Source of the DNA: Emiliania huxleyi CCMP1516
Lineage: Eukaryota; Haptophyta; Isochrysidales; Noelaerhabdaceae
NCBI RefSeq assembly: GCF_000372725.1
Contig: NW_005202427.1
Coordinates: 1,190,947 to 1,252,573 of the forward strand
Direction of reading: 5' to 3'
DNA: 61,627 nucleotides
This document shows positions 22,201 through 29,987 of this stretch, piece after piece. The position numbers and the translations under genes were made by a program. The notes under the pieces are model-generated. The model did not search any database. It had not been told where the DNA came from and worked only from the letters and a program-made list of their open reading frames with translations. The stretch's first letter is position 1. The number at the start of each line of letters is the position of its first letter.

Positions 22201-25200
22201 GGACAGCAGCTACGCGAGTGCGTCGCTCGCCAGCCTGCTCCGGCACGAGCCCAACCTTGAGGCGATCGCGGTCCGGCTGCGGCGCATGCTTTCGCTGTCG
22301 CCGACGCCGAGGCCGCTCCGCTCCAACGAGGCGATGCGCCGGCTGCGCCACTGGCTGCGCTCGCTCAAGATGGATGCACCGGAGGCGCCTCCGGTGGCGG
22401 AGATGCAGTCGTGGTCCATCCTGACGCCCGTCTACAAGGAGACAGTCCTCTACTCGATGGCGGATTTGGAGGAGGAGTCGAACGACGGCCGCTCCTTCAT
22501 CGAGGTGTGCTGCGCGGAGTCACTTACTAGCCCATTCCTAGCTAGCATGCAGGCTCATTCGTAGCTCACTGGCCGCTCCCTCCTCGAGGTGCTGCGCGGC
22601 CTTCACCGCGACGAGTGGGCAAACTTCGCGCAGCGGCTCGGCGAGTCGCCCTCCGCGCTCAGCGTCGCGCGCTGCGCCTCGGAGCCGAGGCTGGCCCTCC
22701 AGCTGCGGCTGTGGGGCCTCTAGGAACCTTCTCGGAACCTTCTTGGAACCTTCCTTAGGCTGGCCCTTCAGCTGCGGCTGTGGGCCTCGATGCGAGGCCA
22801 GACTCTCGCGCGCACCGTCTACGGCATGATGCACTACGAGTCGGCCTTGGCCTTCCTCGAACCTTCTCGGAACCTGCTCGGAGCCTTCCTTAGGCATGAT
22901 GTACTACGAGTCGGCCTTGGCCTTCCTCGTGGCCGTGGAGGCGGGTTCAGCGGGAGGCGGCCCCGCCCCCCCTCTGCCCGCCGCCTCGCAGACCGCCGCC
23001 GCCAGTGCCTTGGCGCAGCGCAAGGTGGGCTACGTGTGCGCGTGCCAGGTCTATGGCGACTACAAGCGGGCGGGCGACCCGCGAGCGGTCGATATCGAGG
23101 CGCTTATGCACGCCTTCCCTTCGCTGCGGGTCGCCTACGTCGAGCGCAGGGGCGGCGGCGGCGAGGGAGGGGGGGAGGAGGAGGAGGAGGCGTGGGCGGC
23201 GATGCTGGTGTGCTCCGATGGGGAGGGGGGCGTGAGGTGCGAGAGCCGCGTCGGCCTCCCCGGCAACCCGATCCTCGGCGAGGGCAAGCCCGAGAACCAG
23301 AACGTGGCGCTGCCGTTTTGCCACGGCGAGAGGGTGCAGATGGTGGACATGAACCAAGAGGGGTACTGGGAGGAGGCGCTCAAGATGCGGCCGCTGCTGC
23401 AGGAGTTCGAGTCGTCCGCCAAAGCCGGGCCGGTGACCGTCATCGGCTTCCCGGAGCACATCTTCACGCAGTCGTCCGGCTTCGTCACCGCCATCTTCAT
23501 CGGGCTGCAGGAGCGCTACTTCGGCTCCTTCGTGCAGCGTGTGCTCGACGAGCCGCTGGACGTTCGGCTGCACTACGGCCACCCCGCCCTGCTCGACAAG
23601 CTGCACTTCTTCTGGGAACCGTCTTGGAACCTTCTTGGCACATTCTAGGCCACCCCGACCTGCTCGACAAGCTGCACTTCGCCACGCGCGGCGGGGTGAG
23701 CAAGGCGTCCAAGGAGATCAACTTGAGCGAGGACATCTTTAGCGGGTACAAGACGGTGCTCGCCGGCGGCTGCGTCGTCTTTCGCGAGTACCACCTCGTG
23801 GGCAAGGGGCGGCCCACAAACCTGATGGAGATCACCGGCTTCTTCGCGAAGCTCTCCTCCGGCTCCGCCGCGTCGCTCACGACGCGCGACGTGGCGCGCT
23901 TCGCCGCCAGCGCGCCGCTCGTGAAGCTCTTCTCGTACTACTACTCGGCCATCGCCTTTTACGTGCACGACGTGATCGTGATGCACGTGACGGTGCCTCG
24001 CCCCGCGCCTGTCCCTCGCCCCGTGCCCGCGCGCGCGAGGGATGGATGGCGAGCACCGCACTCCTCATTGCGGATGGCCGAGCAGGTCCTCATCCCCTAC
24101 CTGCTCGCGATGCTCGCGCTCGTCGGCCTCGATCACCGCTTCAACAACTACGAGGCGCAGCCCCTCTCGCTCTTCGCCCTGCTCCCGCTGCTGCTCTCGC
24201 TCATGACGGCCCTCCCGCTCTTGCGTGTCTGTAACGACTGCCCATCCTCTTCATCACGTGCTTCCCCGTCGTAGGCCGTGCCCGCGCTCTGCATGGTGCT
24301 GGTTGAGAGAGGGCCTCGCCGGGCCCTCTCCTTCTTGCTTGGGATGGCCATCACCGCCTCGCCCGTCTACTTCATCTTTGTCGCGCAGACAAAGTCCTTC
24401 CACTTTGCGCGCACCGTCACGGCGGGCGGCAGTTCATTAGCAGCTAATTCGTAGCTTATTTAGTAGCTGATTCGTAGCTTCGTAGTAGCTTATTAGTAGC
24501 TTATCAATCACCACAGGCGGGCGGCGCGTCCTACTTCGCCGCGCGGCGGAACGCCTCAGTGCTTCACACGCCCTACCACGAGCTGCACGCGCGCTTTGCG
24601 CACTCGCACCTCTACGTCGCCGCCGACGTGTACGTCTTTCTCTGCATGGCGCACGTCTGGTCCGTCTCGGACCGGCTCTTCCTCACGACGTGGCCCACTT
24701 GGGCGGTGGCTTCGTGCTTCGTCCTCGCGCCGCTGCTGTACAACCCGCAGCAGCTCGAGGCGTGGCAGGTCAAGGCGGACGTGCGCGGCTTCTGCGGCTG
24801 GGTGACGGGCGGAGGCTGGGAGGAGTGGTACGCGCGGCTGCACGGGCCGCCCGCGCGCGGGGGCATGGCCGCCGAGGACGCGGCGTGGAACGAGCAGTTC
24901 GGACGCGTCTCTGTCGCGGCGTTTTACTCGTTCATCGCCTACCTCATCCCGCTCCAGACCAATGTCGACAACTTCGCCGCCACGCGGGGGTGGGTGTGCG
25001 AGCCGCGCCTCGTCTGCACGGGCGCAACCTACCTCGCCTCGCTCGTCGCCCTCGCCGCCGCCGACTTGCGCCCCCACCGCTCGGCGCGCGCGCCGTCGAG
25101 CCGCCGCCGCCGCGCCTGCTACGTCGCGGCCGCCACCCTCTGTGCGGCCGCCACCCTGCAGCTCGCGGCGGCGTGCGCCGTTTTGGGGCCGGCGAGCAGC

Positions 25201-26248
25201 GCCGCTGGAAAGGCCCTCTGCGCGCCCGACTGCCGTTTGCGGAGGCGCCTCGCTGGCCTGTAGGCCGGCCTCGCTCGCACCGCCTCGCTGCGCAAGCGGC
25301 TGTGCGTCGCCGCCCTGTGCGTCTACGCTTGCGCAGGCGCTGTCGGGTCGGTGCTGGAGACGTCCGCCAATGCGCCCTCTCTGTCTGAACCTCTTTTGAA
25401 CCCTTCTCCGAGCCTTGGATAGGTGCTCGAGCTCGCTGCCAACATGCGGGCGACGGCGGACGTCGCCGCGCCGCTGCTGAGGCTCGCCCACAAGGCGCGC
25501 GAGAGCGTGGAGAGACACGCCCTCCCGCGGACACTTCCTACACACTTCATAAGACACGCCCTCCCGCGGACACTTCCTACACACTTCATAAGACACGCCC
25601 TCCCGCGGACACTTCCTACACACTTCATAAGACACGCCCTCCCGCGGACACTTCCTACACACTTCATAAGACACGCCCTCCCGCGGACACTTCCTACACA
25701 CTTCATAAGACACGCCCTCCCGCGGACACTTCCTACACACTTCATAAGACACGCCCTCCCGCGGACACTTCCTACACACTTCATAAGACACGCCCTCCCG
25801 CGGACACTTCCTACACACTTCATAAGACACGCCCTCCCGCGGACACTTCCTACACACTTCATAAGACACGCCCTCCCGCGGACACTTCCTACACACTTCA
25901 TAAGACACGCCCTCCCGCGGCTGCTCCGCCTCGCCCAGCAAGGCCACCTATGTATATTTATATACCTGGCGCCTCAGGCGCGTGATTATGCCCTCGCCGC
26001 CGCGGTCCTGCTGCCGGTTGGCGCCCTCGCTGCGCTGCGGCTGCCGGGCGTGGTGCACCGGGCGCTCATCTTTCAGCGCTCGTTTGTCGACCTCGACATG
26101 CGCCGGCGCAGTAGTGTTTCCTGCCCCGGGCGCCCCCGCTTGTTTACCCTCCGTGCTCACTACGGGTAGGCACGGGCTCATCCTGTACTCCTCCGTCCTC
26201 GCTGCGGTCGCCCTCGCATACGCGCTCTCCTCGCTGGATTGGGGCTGA
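16270..26248 (+). CDS. 1,3-beta-glucan (callose-type) synthase, GT48
   Basis: About 20 short introns; exons are inferred from homology and duplication edges. Hydrophobic segments come first (16485-16610, 17000-17155, 17300-17370). A cytosolic FKS1-dom1-like region follows: RPVVCNQLEHLLRLLA, LYLLVWAEAANLRH, LNYDDVNEAFWRPDCLGW. Then a membrane block, an acidic linker (20150-20280) and the GT48 core: WSILTPVYKETVLYS (~22412), LHRDEWANF, LQLRLWASMRGQTLARTVYG and MMYYESAL, GKPENQNVALPF, DMNQEGYWEEALKMRPLL, VIGFPEHIFTQS, HYGHPDLLDKLHF, GGVSKASKEINLSEDIFSGY and VGKGRPTNLMEITGF. C-terminal membrane segments end at DWG* (26248). It transfers glucose from UDP-glucose to beta-1,3-glucan, consistent with storage or wall glucan beside the KRE6-like part. 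No convincing separate start Met or promoter is visible before 17 kb. Confidence 0.88.
16327..16447 (+). other. duplication-flanked intron, two nested units, GC-AG
   Basis: GGTTCC(G/A)CGGCGCGAG|GCAG occurs three times (16312, 16367, 16435). It is separated by GTGCCTAGAAG units, i.e. the family in reverse orientation. Confidence 0.8.
16605..16834 (+). other. compound intron, GC-AG
   Basis: Contains a CACCGCCTCG/CACTGCCTCG minisatellite (16618-16735), then a second unit (16775-16834) with three GGAACCTTCTA repeats. GCGAGAGCGCTGCCCCGCCT is duplicated at 16775 and 16835. Confidence 0.75.
17156..17223 (+). other. duplication-flanked intron, GC-AG, mixed cores
   Basis: GCGATGCT(G/C)GACGTGCGGCA is duplicated. 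The filler is three GGAACCTTCTA units followed by CCGAGAGGGGTCTAG, a unit of the 15.9-kb satellite. Confidence 0.88.
17375..17443 (+). other. duplication-flanked intron, GC-AG, AT-rich filler
   Basis: GCAGCTGGACCCGCTC is duplicated. The filler is AACTGTTAATTAACTGTTAA and then TTACTACTAG. Confidence 0.85.
17863..17925 (+). repeat. in-frame 24-bp coding repeat, about 2.7 units
   Basis: CCCCTTGGTGGGGGGACCCT with ACGG repeats and encodes APWWGDPT in the cytosolic part of the glucan synthase. Confidence 0.85.
18793..18859 (+). other. duplication-flanked intron, GC-AG, 67 nt (type example)
   Basis: GCGGGCGAGGAGTCGGACGC occurs at 18793 and 18860. The filler CCAGGAACCTTCTAGGAACC continues to TTCTAG. 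Splicing gives PCEAGEESDAALRVLQFE. Confidence 0.92.
19256..19362 (+). other. duplication-flanked intron, GT-AG
   Basis: CTCGCTGTTTGGCATCGAG|GT is present at both ends, with a partial third copy inside. The filler includes GCGAATTGCCT units (11 bp). Confidence 0.8.
19389..19457 (+). other. duplication-flanked intron, GC-AG, TACTAAC branch site
   Basis: GCACGTCCGGCCGACGAGCT is duplicated. The filler ends GGCTGCTACTAACCATAG, with a perfect TACTAAC close to the acceptor. Confidence 0.88.
19571..19637 (+). other. duplication-flanked intron, GC-AG, reverse-oriented core
   Basis: GCCTGCTCTACTC(C/G)TACTT is duplicated; the filler is CTAGAAGGTTC units. Confidence 0.88.
19737..19789 (+). other. duplication-flanked intron, GT-AG, 53 nt
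   Basis: GTGCCGGTCATCCTCTTCTT is duplicated; the filler is three GGAACCTTCTA units. Confidence 0.88.
19912..19978 (+). other. duplication-flanked intron, GC-AG, 67 nt
   Basis: GCCTGCCGCAGCTGCTCGCC is duplicated; the filler is AGAACCTTCTAGGACCCTTC and similar. Confidence 0.88.
21134..21198 (+). other. duplication-flanked intron segment, GC-AG
   Basis: GCGCTCGTCGAGC is duplicated at 21134 and 21199. The filler is TGATAGACCACTCATAGAAC. A preceding AG at 21133 suggests it follows another intron directly. Confidence 0.65.
21266..21462 (+). other. intron containing telomere repeats, two nested units, GC-AG
   Basis: GCCGCCCGAG|GCGTCGC occurs at 21256 and 21385, and CGAG|GCG(T/A)CGCGGCGCCTAAC at 21392 and 21460. 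The first filler is about 17 copies of CCCTAA with variants; the second is AT-rich with CTACTACTAACCACTCAG. Splicing gives FDGRAARGVAAPNG or the equivalent GRAARG(D). Confidence 0.85.
21975..22039 (+). other. duplication-flanked intron, GC-AG, TACTAAC branch site
   Basis: GCGATCCAGCAG|GCGCTCGC is on both sides; the filler includes AATCAGCTACTAACAAAG. Confidence 0.88.
22505..22588 (+). other. duplication-flanked intron, GT-AG
   Basis: GGCCGCTCC.TC(A/C)TCGAG|GTG with CTGCGCGG is duplicated. The filler is CTTACTAGCCCATTCCTAGC and similar. Confidence 0.85.
22690..22758 (+). other. duplication-flanked intron, GC-AG, 69 nt
   Basis: GCTGGCCCT(C/T)CAGCTGCGGC and the next TGTGGG are duplicated. The filler is GGAACCTTCTC/TTGGAACCTTC. 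Splicing restores the GT48 motif LRLWASMRGQT. Confidence 0.92.
22824..22893 (+). other. duplication-flanked intron, GC-AG, 70 nt
   Basis: GCATGATG(C/T)ACTACGAGTC plus GGCCTTGGCCTTCCTCG is duplicated. The filler is GGAACCTGCTC/GGAGCCTTCCT. Confidence 0.92.
23578..23648 (+). other. duplication-flanked intron, GC-AG, 71 nt
   Basis: GCCACCCCG(C/A)CCTGCTCGAC plus AAGCTGCACTTC is duplicated; the filler is TTGGAACCTTC units. Splicing restores HYGHPDLLDKLHF. Confidence 0.92.
23993..24085 (+). other. ordinary GT-AG intron, GC-rich
   Basis: ACG|GTGCCTCGCC...CGAGCAG|GTCCTC; no clear exon duplication. Confidence 0.55.
24422..24516 (+). other. intron of TAGCTTATTAG units, GC-AG
   Basis: GCGGGCGGC starts both the intron and the next exon. 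The filler is an AT-rich repeat of about 11 bp (TAGCTTATTAG, TAGCTGATTCG). Confidence 0.8.
25351..25422 (+). other. intron, GT-AG
   Basis: GTGCT(G/C)GAG begins the intron and the next exon. The filler resembles the 11-bp family (CTGAACCTCTTTTGAACCCT). Confidence 0.7.
25514..25919 (+). repeat. array of 39-bp units: exon fragment plus GACACTTCCTA-type filler
   Basis: ACACGCCCTCCCGCGG occurs 11 times at 39-bp spacing, alternating with ACACTTCCTACACACTTCAT and AAG (10 times). The unit is divisible by three and has no stop, so it could be translated as a 13-residue repeat (RHALPRTLPTHFI). It could also be removed as a multiplied intron. It lies in the C-terminal membrane region of the glucan synthase. 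Confidence 0.9.
26108..26169 (+). other. GC-AG intron near the 3' end of the glucan synthase
   Basis: CGCCGGC|GCAGTAG...CGGGTAG|GCACGG joins FVDLDMRRR to HGLILYSSV. GCA starts both intron and exon, but no longer duplication is visible. Confidence 0.55.
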
Positions 26249-26700
26249 GAGGCGGGTCGCGCAAGCTCCCGATGCCGCGACGGATGGGCAAGGTTTGTGG
26301 GGCACCCCGGCAGGGCTTGGCGCTTGAGTCGGGGAACCAGCTGCTCCATTTGCTCGTCTGTACGTGACCTACTTCGGCATGCACAGTCGTGAGCTGTCGT
26401 ACGGTGCTGTAGCTACCCGCAGTACAGCGGTGCTCTCGGTTTCTGTTGGTTTCATGTTTACGTCGGTTGCTTATATACTAAGGTAAGCTAGGTAGCGGGC
26501 ATACAGCGATGCAGGCGGGGTACAGCGTACGCACAGTTGTAGAACTAGATGAGCCGGTAACCAAAGACGAAAGGGCAAAATCCGCAACCGTTTTGAGGTG
26601 TGATCTGTGGAAGCTGTCCGGCACGCGGTGCAGCCTGCAGCGAAGTGGCAGATGGCTGAGGAGCGTCGGAGCTCGGAGCTTTAGTGAGTGCGGAGAGCAG
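26249..26700. other. intergenic, nothing recognised
   Basis: Lies between the glucan synthase stop and the MITE. An open frame at 26509-26709 has no motif. Confidence 0.5.
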
Positions 26701-26956
26701 GTAAGGTAAGGTAAGGTAAGGTAAACTCTTCTCCACACACACGAGGTGGTGGTTCGGAGCAGCCTCGTGGACGCAGTGACGTGACCCCCCCCCCCCCCCC
26801 CACACACACACCCCGCTCACCCACGCGCACTGGGCCTTGCACTTTGAATGCCGTGGGGCTCCTGTCGTTATAGACGTGGAGACGCGAGGGTCGCCCCCCC
26901 CTTGCCCCACCACCCCTCGTGTGTGTGGAGAAGTTTACCTTGCCGCCTTACCTTAC
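26701..26956. mobile_element. complete MITE-like element with terminal inverted repeats
   Basis: The left end (GTAAGGTAAG..AAACTCTTCTCCACACACAC and GAGGTGGTG, 26701-26752) is the inverse of the right end (CACCACCCCTCGTGTGTGTG..GAAGTTTACC plus CTTAC, 26909-26956). The 256-bp unit has no coding capacity and has a C-run plus CA tract in the middle. Three incomplete copies occur at 5.7, 8.6 and 9.8 kb. No clear target-site duplication can be read because the ends are GTAAG repeats. Confidence 0.75.
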
Positions 26957-27038
26957 GCAAGACAGGAGATGACGGCACGCTGGAGCGACACACAGACACA
27001 CAAACTCACAAGACATTTTCCGTCTAGCATTCTGATAT

Positions 27039-28571
27039 TTACACCTTCCGTCCCCAGCCTTCAGCGCTGGTGAAGCGCGTGGCACAGCCCTGCTGCACCG
27101 CATTCGGAGACGGCCAGCCAGAGTCAAGGGCGGAAGCGTCTTGTCTGAGTCTGCTGGCTGCATGGGCCGCGAGGGAGGCCGCGAGGAAGGGGAGGAAGCC
27201 GTGCAGCATTTCGAAGGAAGGCATGCGCTCGTCACCAGTCCGGACACGCACAAGCACGCCAGAGGATGTTGCCGCGCCCGCGTAGTATGATGCTACGAGC
27301 AGCTTGCGGGTGGAAGGGATGTTAGAGGATCCGAAAACGGCGCCGACCGCTGAACAGAGCGTGAGCAGGGCTGGGCTTGCATCCGCAAACGTGTCCAAGT
27401 CACGGGCCAGCGCTGTCGGCGAGCGGACCCGGACTTCGACGACACGCAGAGAGGCTGCCGAGACGACCAGCAGCGTCATCATGCGTGCGAGGTCAGTTCG
27501 ACGCGAGGTCAGTGCCAGGATGGCCACCACCGCGCAGCCCGCCGCAGCGAAAAGAAAGACCGGGCTCGTGTAGAGCTCGGTTAGGAAGGCGGCGCACACC
27601 ACCACTAGGGCGAGCGAGACCTGGATCGATGCCAGCTCCGGCCGCGCCGGCAGCGGCCACAAGGCTGGGCGTGGCGGCGCCGGCTTGGCTGGCGGCGAGG
27701 GCGGCAAAGAGCAATCGCACTTGGCAATCGCGCTCCTTGAGCAATCGCGCTTCATGGCCGCGATTTCGCTGGAAGAGAAAATGCCGGCGAATAGGCGGTC
27801 CCAGTCGTCCTCGTCGCCAGGGTCTTCGGTCGGTGCTCCTTGCTGCTGCTGGTACCTCTCCGTATCAACGGGCACATAGACCACACCAGCAGGTGGTGCA
27901 GGTGTGTCCACTGACGGCAGGTCTGGCCAAACTTCCGGCGAGATCATATCTATGTCTGGCCAAAGGCCCGGTGAGGTCATGATTGGAGGCGCCGTGCTCG
28001 CTCCCACCGCCGCCGCCGCCTCTTCCTTTGTCGCCACCGCCTCTGCCGCTGGCGCCACCGCCTTTGCCGCCGCTCCCTTCACCATGGCCTCCACCTCTGC
28101 CGCCCACCCCGCCGTCTGCTCCGCCCAGGAGATAGGGACAGATGCCACCCGTGTCGGTGCTGGCCTCGGACCGGCCTTCCAAGCGACGTCTTCACTCAAA
28201 TCCCATCGAAATGCAACGAGGCTGCCAGCATTATAAACCGGCCATGATGACACCAGGAACCGCCCGGGCGCGCCGGTAGAGTATAAGATCAGCATTACTC
28301 GCACTGGCTTGGTCTGCATCATGGCCGTGGCGAGCGCACCGACTGTCTTGCGACATGTCGCCGGCCCGAACAGCTCCTTTGCTGGGCTGCCAGTGAGCGC
28401 TGCCCAGGCGGCGCAAGCCTCCAATACGATGCCGGTGGGGCTGACAAGCAGCCAGGCTGGCGGCAATGGCGGCAGCGGTGGGGGCGGAGGCGGCGGCGGC
28501 GGTGGCGGCGGAGGAGGAGGCGGTGGCGGCGGCGAGTCAGCACCCCGCCCCGCAACCAGGTCGCCTTTCAT
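27039..28571 (-). CDS. PAS-like multi-pass membrane protein
   Basis: One open frame, 510 residues from the Met at 28571 (MKGDLVAGRGAD); in-frame ATGs at 28685 and 28778 would extend it. A poly-proline tract (GGC repeats at 28470-28530) precedes a PAS-like fold: AWLLVSPTGIVLEACAAWAA, LTGSPAKELFGPATCRKTVG and VRVMLILYSTGAPGRFLVSS. An Ala-rich helix and an acidic linker follow (EDPGDEDDWDRLFAGIF), then several hydrophobic segments from about 27610 to 27240 (VSLALVVVCAAFLTELY, VFLFAAAGCAVVAILAL). The arrangement suggests a membrane-bound sensor or regulator without a visible kinase or cyclase domain. The ligand is unknown. It is divergent from the small gene at 28787. Confidence 0.55.
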   Translation of the reverse strand: MKGDLVAGRGADSPPPPPPPPPPPPPPPPPPPLPPLPPAWLLVSPTGIVLEACAAWAALTGSPAKELFGPATCRKTVGALATAMMQTKPVRVMLILYSTGAPGRFLVSSWPVYNAGSLVAFRWDLSEDVAWKAGPRPAPTRVASVPISWAEQTAGWAAEVEAMVKGAAAKAVAPAAEAVATKEEAAAAVGASTAPPIMTSPGLWPDIDMISPEVWPDLPSVDTPAPPAGVVYVPVDTERYQQQQGAPTEDPGDEDDWDRLFAGIFSSSEIAAMKRDCSRSAIAKCDCSLPPSPPAKPAPPRPALWPLPARPELASIQVSLALVVVCAAFLTELYTSPVFLFAAAGCAVVAILALTSRRTDLARMMTLLVVSAASLRVVEVRVRSPTALARDLDTFADASPALLTLCSAVGAVFGSSNIPSTRKLLVASYYAGAATSSGVLVRVRTGDERMPSFEMLHGFLPFLAASLAAHAASRLRQDASALDSGWPSPNAVQQGCATRFTSAEGWGRKV

Positions 28572-28786
28572 TTCGCAACCATAATTGGACGCGCGACGGT
28601 TGCACAACCTTCCGGCCGTGCAGCGGTTTCGTCGCACGTCGGTAATTGCCCCCTCGGGCAATGGAGGGGGGAGGGATAAATTCATGCCAGGGTCGGAATT
28701 GCCATGCATGCAGGGGTGTGATTGCCGGGCCTCGGAGTCCTCTTCACACAAAATTTCATTCAAAAATCGAGGGTGCAAGTGATGCC
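28572..28786. promoter_or_regulatory. putative bidirectional promoter
   Basis: About 215 bp between divergent start codons. It contains GATAAATTCATGCC (28675-28689) and a CAAAATTTCATT tract near the right-hand start. If the leftward gene starts at 28778 instead, the interval shrinks to 8 bp. Confidence 0.35.
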
Positions 28787-29558
28787 ATGTCCAGCCTCAC
28801 CGGCTCGGTCACAAAATCGCTCCTCGGCAAGGCTGCAGGCACCCTCAAGCCTCGGTCCCGCGCCGCATTCTCTCAGCCGTCCGCGTGCCACATTTTCCTC
28901 GTCCGTTCAGGCGCGGCAGAAAATGTGATGGAATCTCTCTCGCCTCAAATTGATGAGGCCTTCAACGGTGCGCGAGACAACGCGAAGCAAGAGCTCGGTG
29001 CCAAGCTCGTTGGACACGCGGAGAAGGTTGTCCCCGCGGAGAAGGTCGTTCTCATCCCCGCTAGCACACTTGCTCACCATACGCTCTCCCCCACAGGCTA
29101 TGGAGTCTCTCTCGTCATCGCTCCTCGAGAAAGCGAATGAGGCGATGGATGGCTCGGGCGGATCCTCGTCGCGTGACGAGGGTGGCGGGCTGTTTTCCTC
29201 GTTGAGCACGGCCGCGATGTCCCAGGCAAAGTCGGCACTCAAAGACGCCATGTCGAGCCAGACCGAGGAGATCAACACTTCTCTTCTAAACAAGGCAAAA
29301 GCGATCGCAGATGACGCCTTGGTGCGCGCGGATCGCAGGTGACGCCTGGGTACCTGGGCAAAGCTAACCCTGAATTTCACCCGGTCCTAGGCAAAGCTAT
29401 CGCCGCAAATCGAGATGGCCTTCGACGAGGCCAGAGACGCAGCGAAGGCATTGTTCTCGACAAATCTGGTCGGCTCGGCCGAGGACACGATGAATTCGCT
29501 TTCGTCGAATCTTGTGAGCTCCGTGACGGGAAAAAAACGAGCTCGCGACGACGACTAG
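28787..29558 (+). CDS. hypothetical amphipathic helical repeat protein
   Basis: Four exons (28787-28838, 28911-29026, 29097-29321, 29391-29558) give 186 residues. A repeated unit can be read: ENVMESLSPQIDEAFNGARD, then AMESLSSSLLEKANEAMDG, then AKLSPQIEMAFDEARDAAKA, each followed by LVGHAE/LVGSAE-like helices. It ends in a basic GKKRARDDD tail that could be a nuclear signal. Repeats and exon ends roughly coincide, so exon duplication probably built the gene. The first intron has a GC donor (GCTGCAG|GCACCC), the others GT. No family recognised; amphipathic repeats of this kind occur in lipid-surface and stress proteins, but that is only an analogy. Confidence 0.6.
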
Positions 29559-29987
29559 TCCTCCTAACTAAGTCAGAGGCGCAGCTAGGGCGTTTCGAGA
29601 TCGCTGCGATCGCCGAGGGGCTCTACATTCTAATCTCTCTCTCGCTGGCCCTTTTGCGTCTGATTCGTGAAGCTGTTGCGTCTCCGCCGACAGCTCACGA
29701 GCAGAGAGCGCTTTGAGCGGCGGCCAGAGGGCGGAGGTGTCCGGGTCCGCGCAGGGCCTGGCGCCTCGGCCCTCGCGCGGGGGGCGGCGGCGCGGCCGGT
29801 GTTGTGTATGCAGCGGTAGAGTATGATTGAAAGCGTTTGCGACTCTCCTTTCCTCTACCGCTACCGCTCGACGCGTCAGCCGTCACGTCTCGGCACAGCT
29901 CGCACGTCGGCGAGTTATGCGTCACGTGTGTGCCACTGTGCGCTCGCGGCGGGAGTGGACGACACGCCCGCTCCCTCCAGCCCTGGC
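29559..29987. other. intergenic between convergent genes
   Basis: Holds the 3' ends of the small repeat gene and of WDR12. No further gene seen. Confidence 0.5.

Noticed and set aside
25514..25919. CRISPR-like regular array
   Set aside because: Repeats and spacers are both identical from unit to unit, the context is a eukaryotic coding gene, and there are no cas genes.
26509..26709. Short plus-strand gene upstream of the MITE
   Set aside because: 66 codons, no motif, and it runs into the element's terminal repeat.
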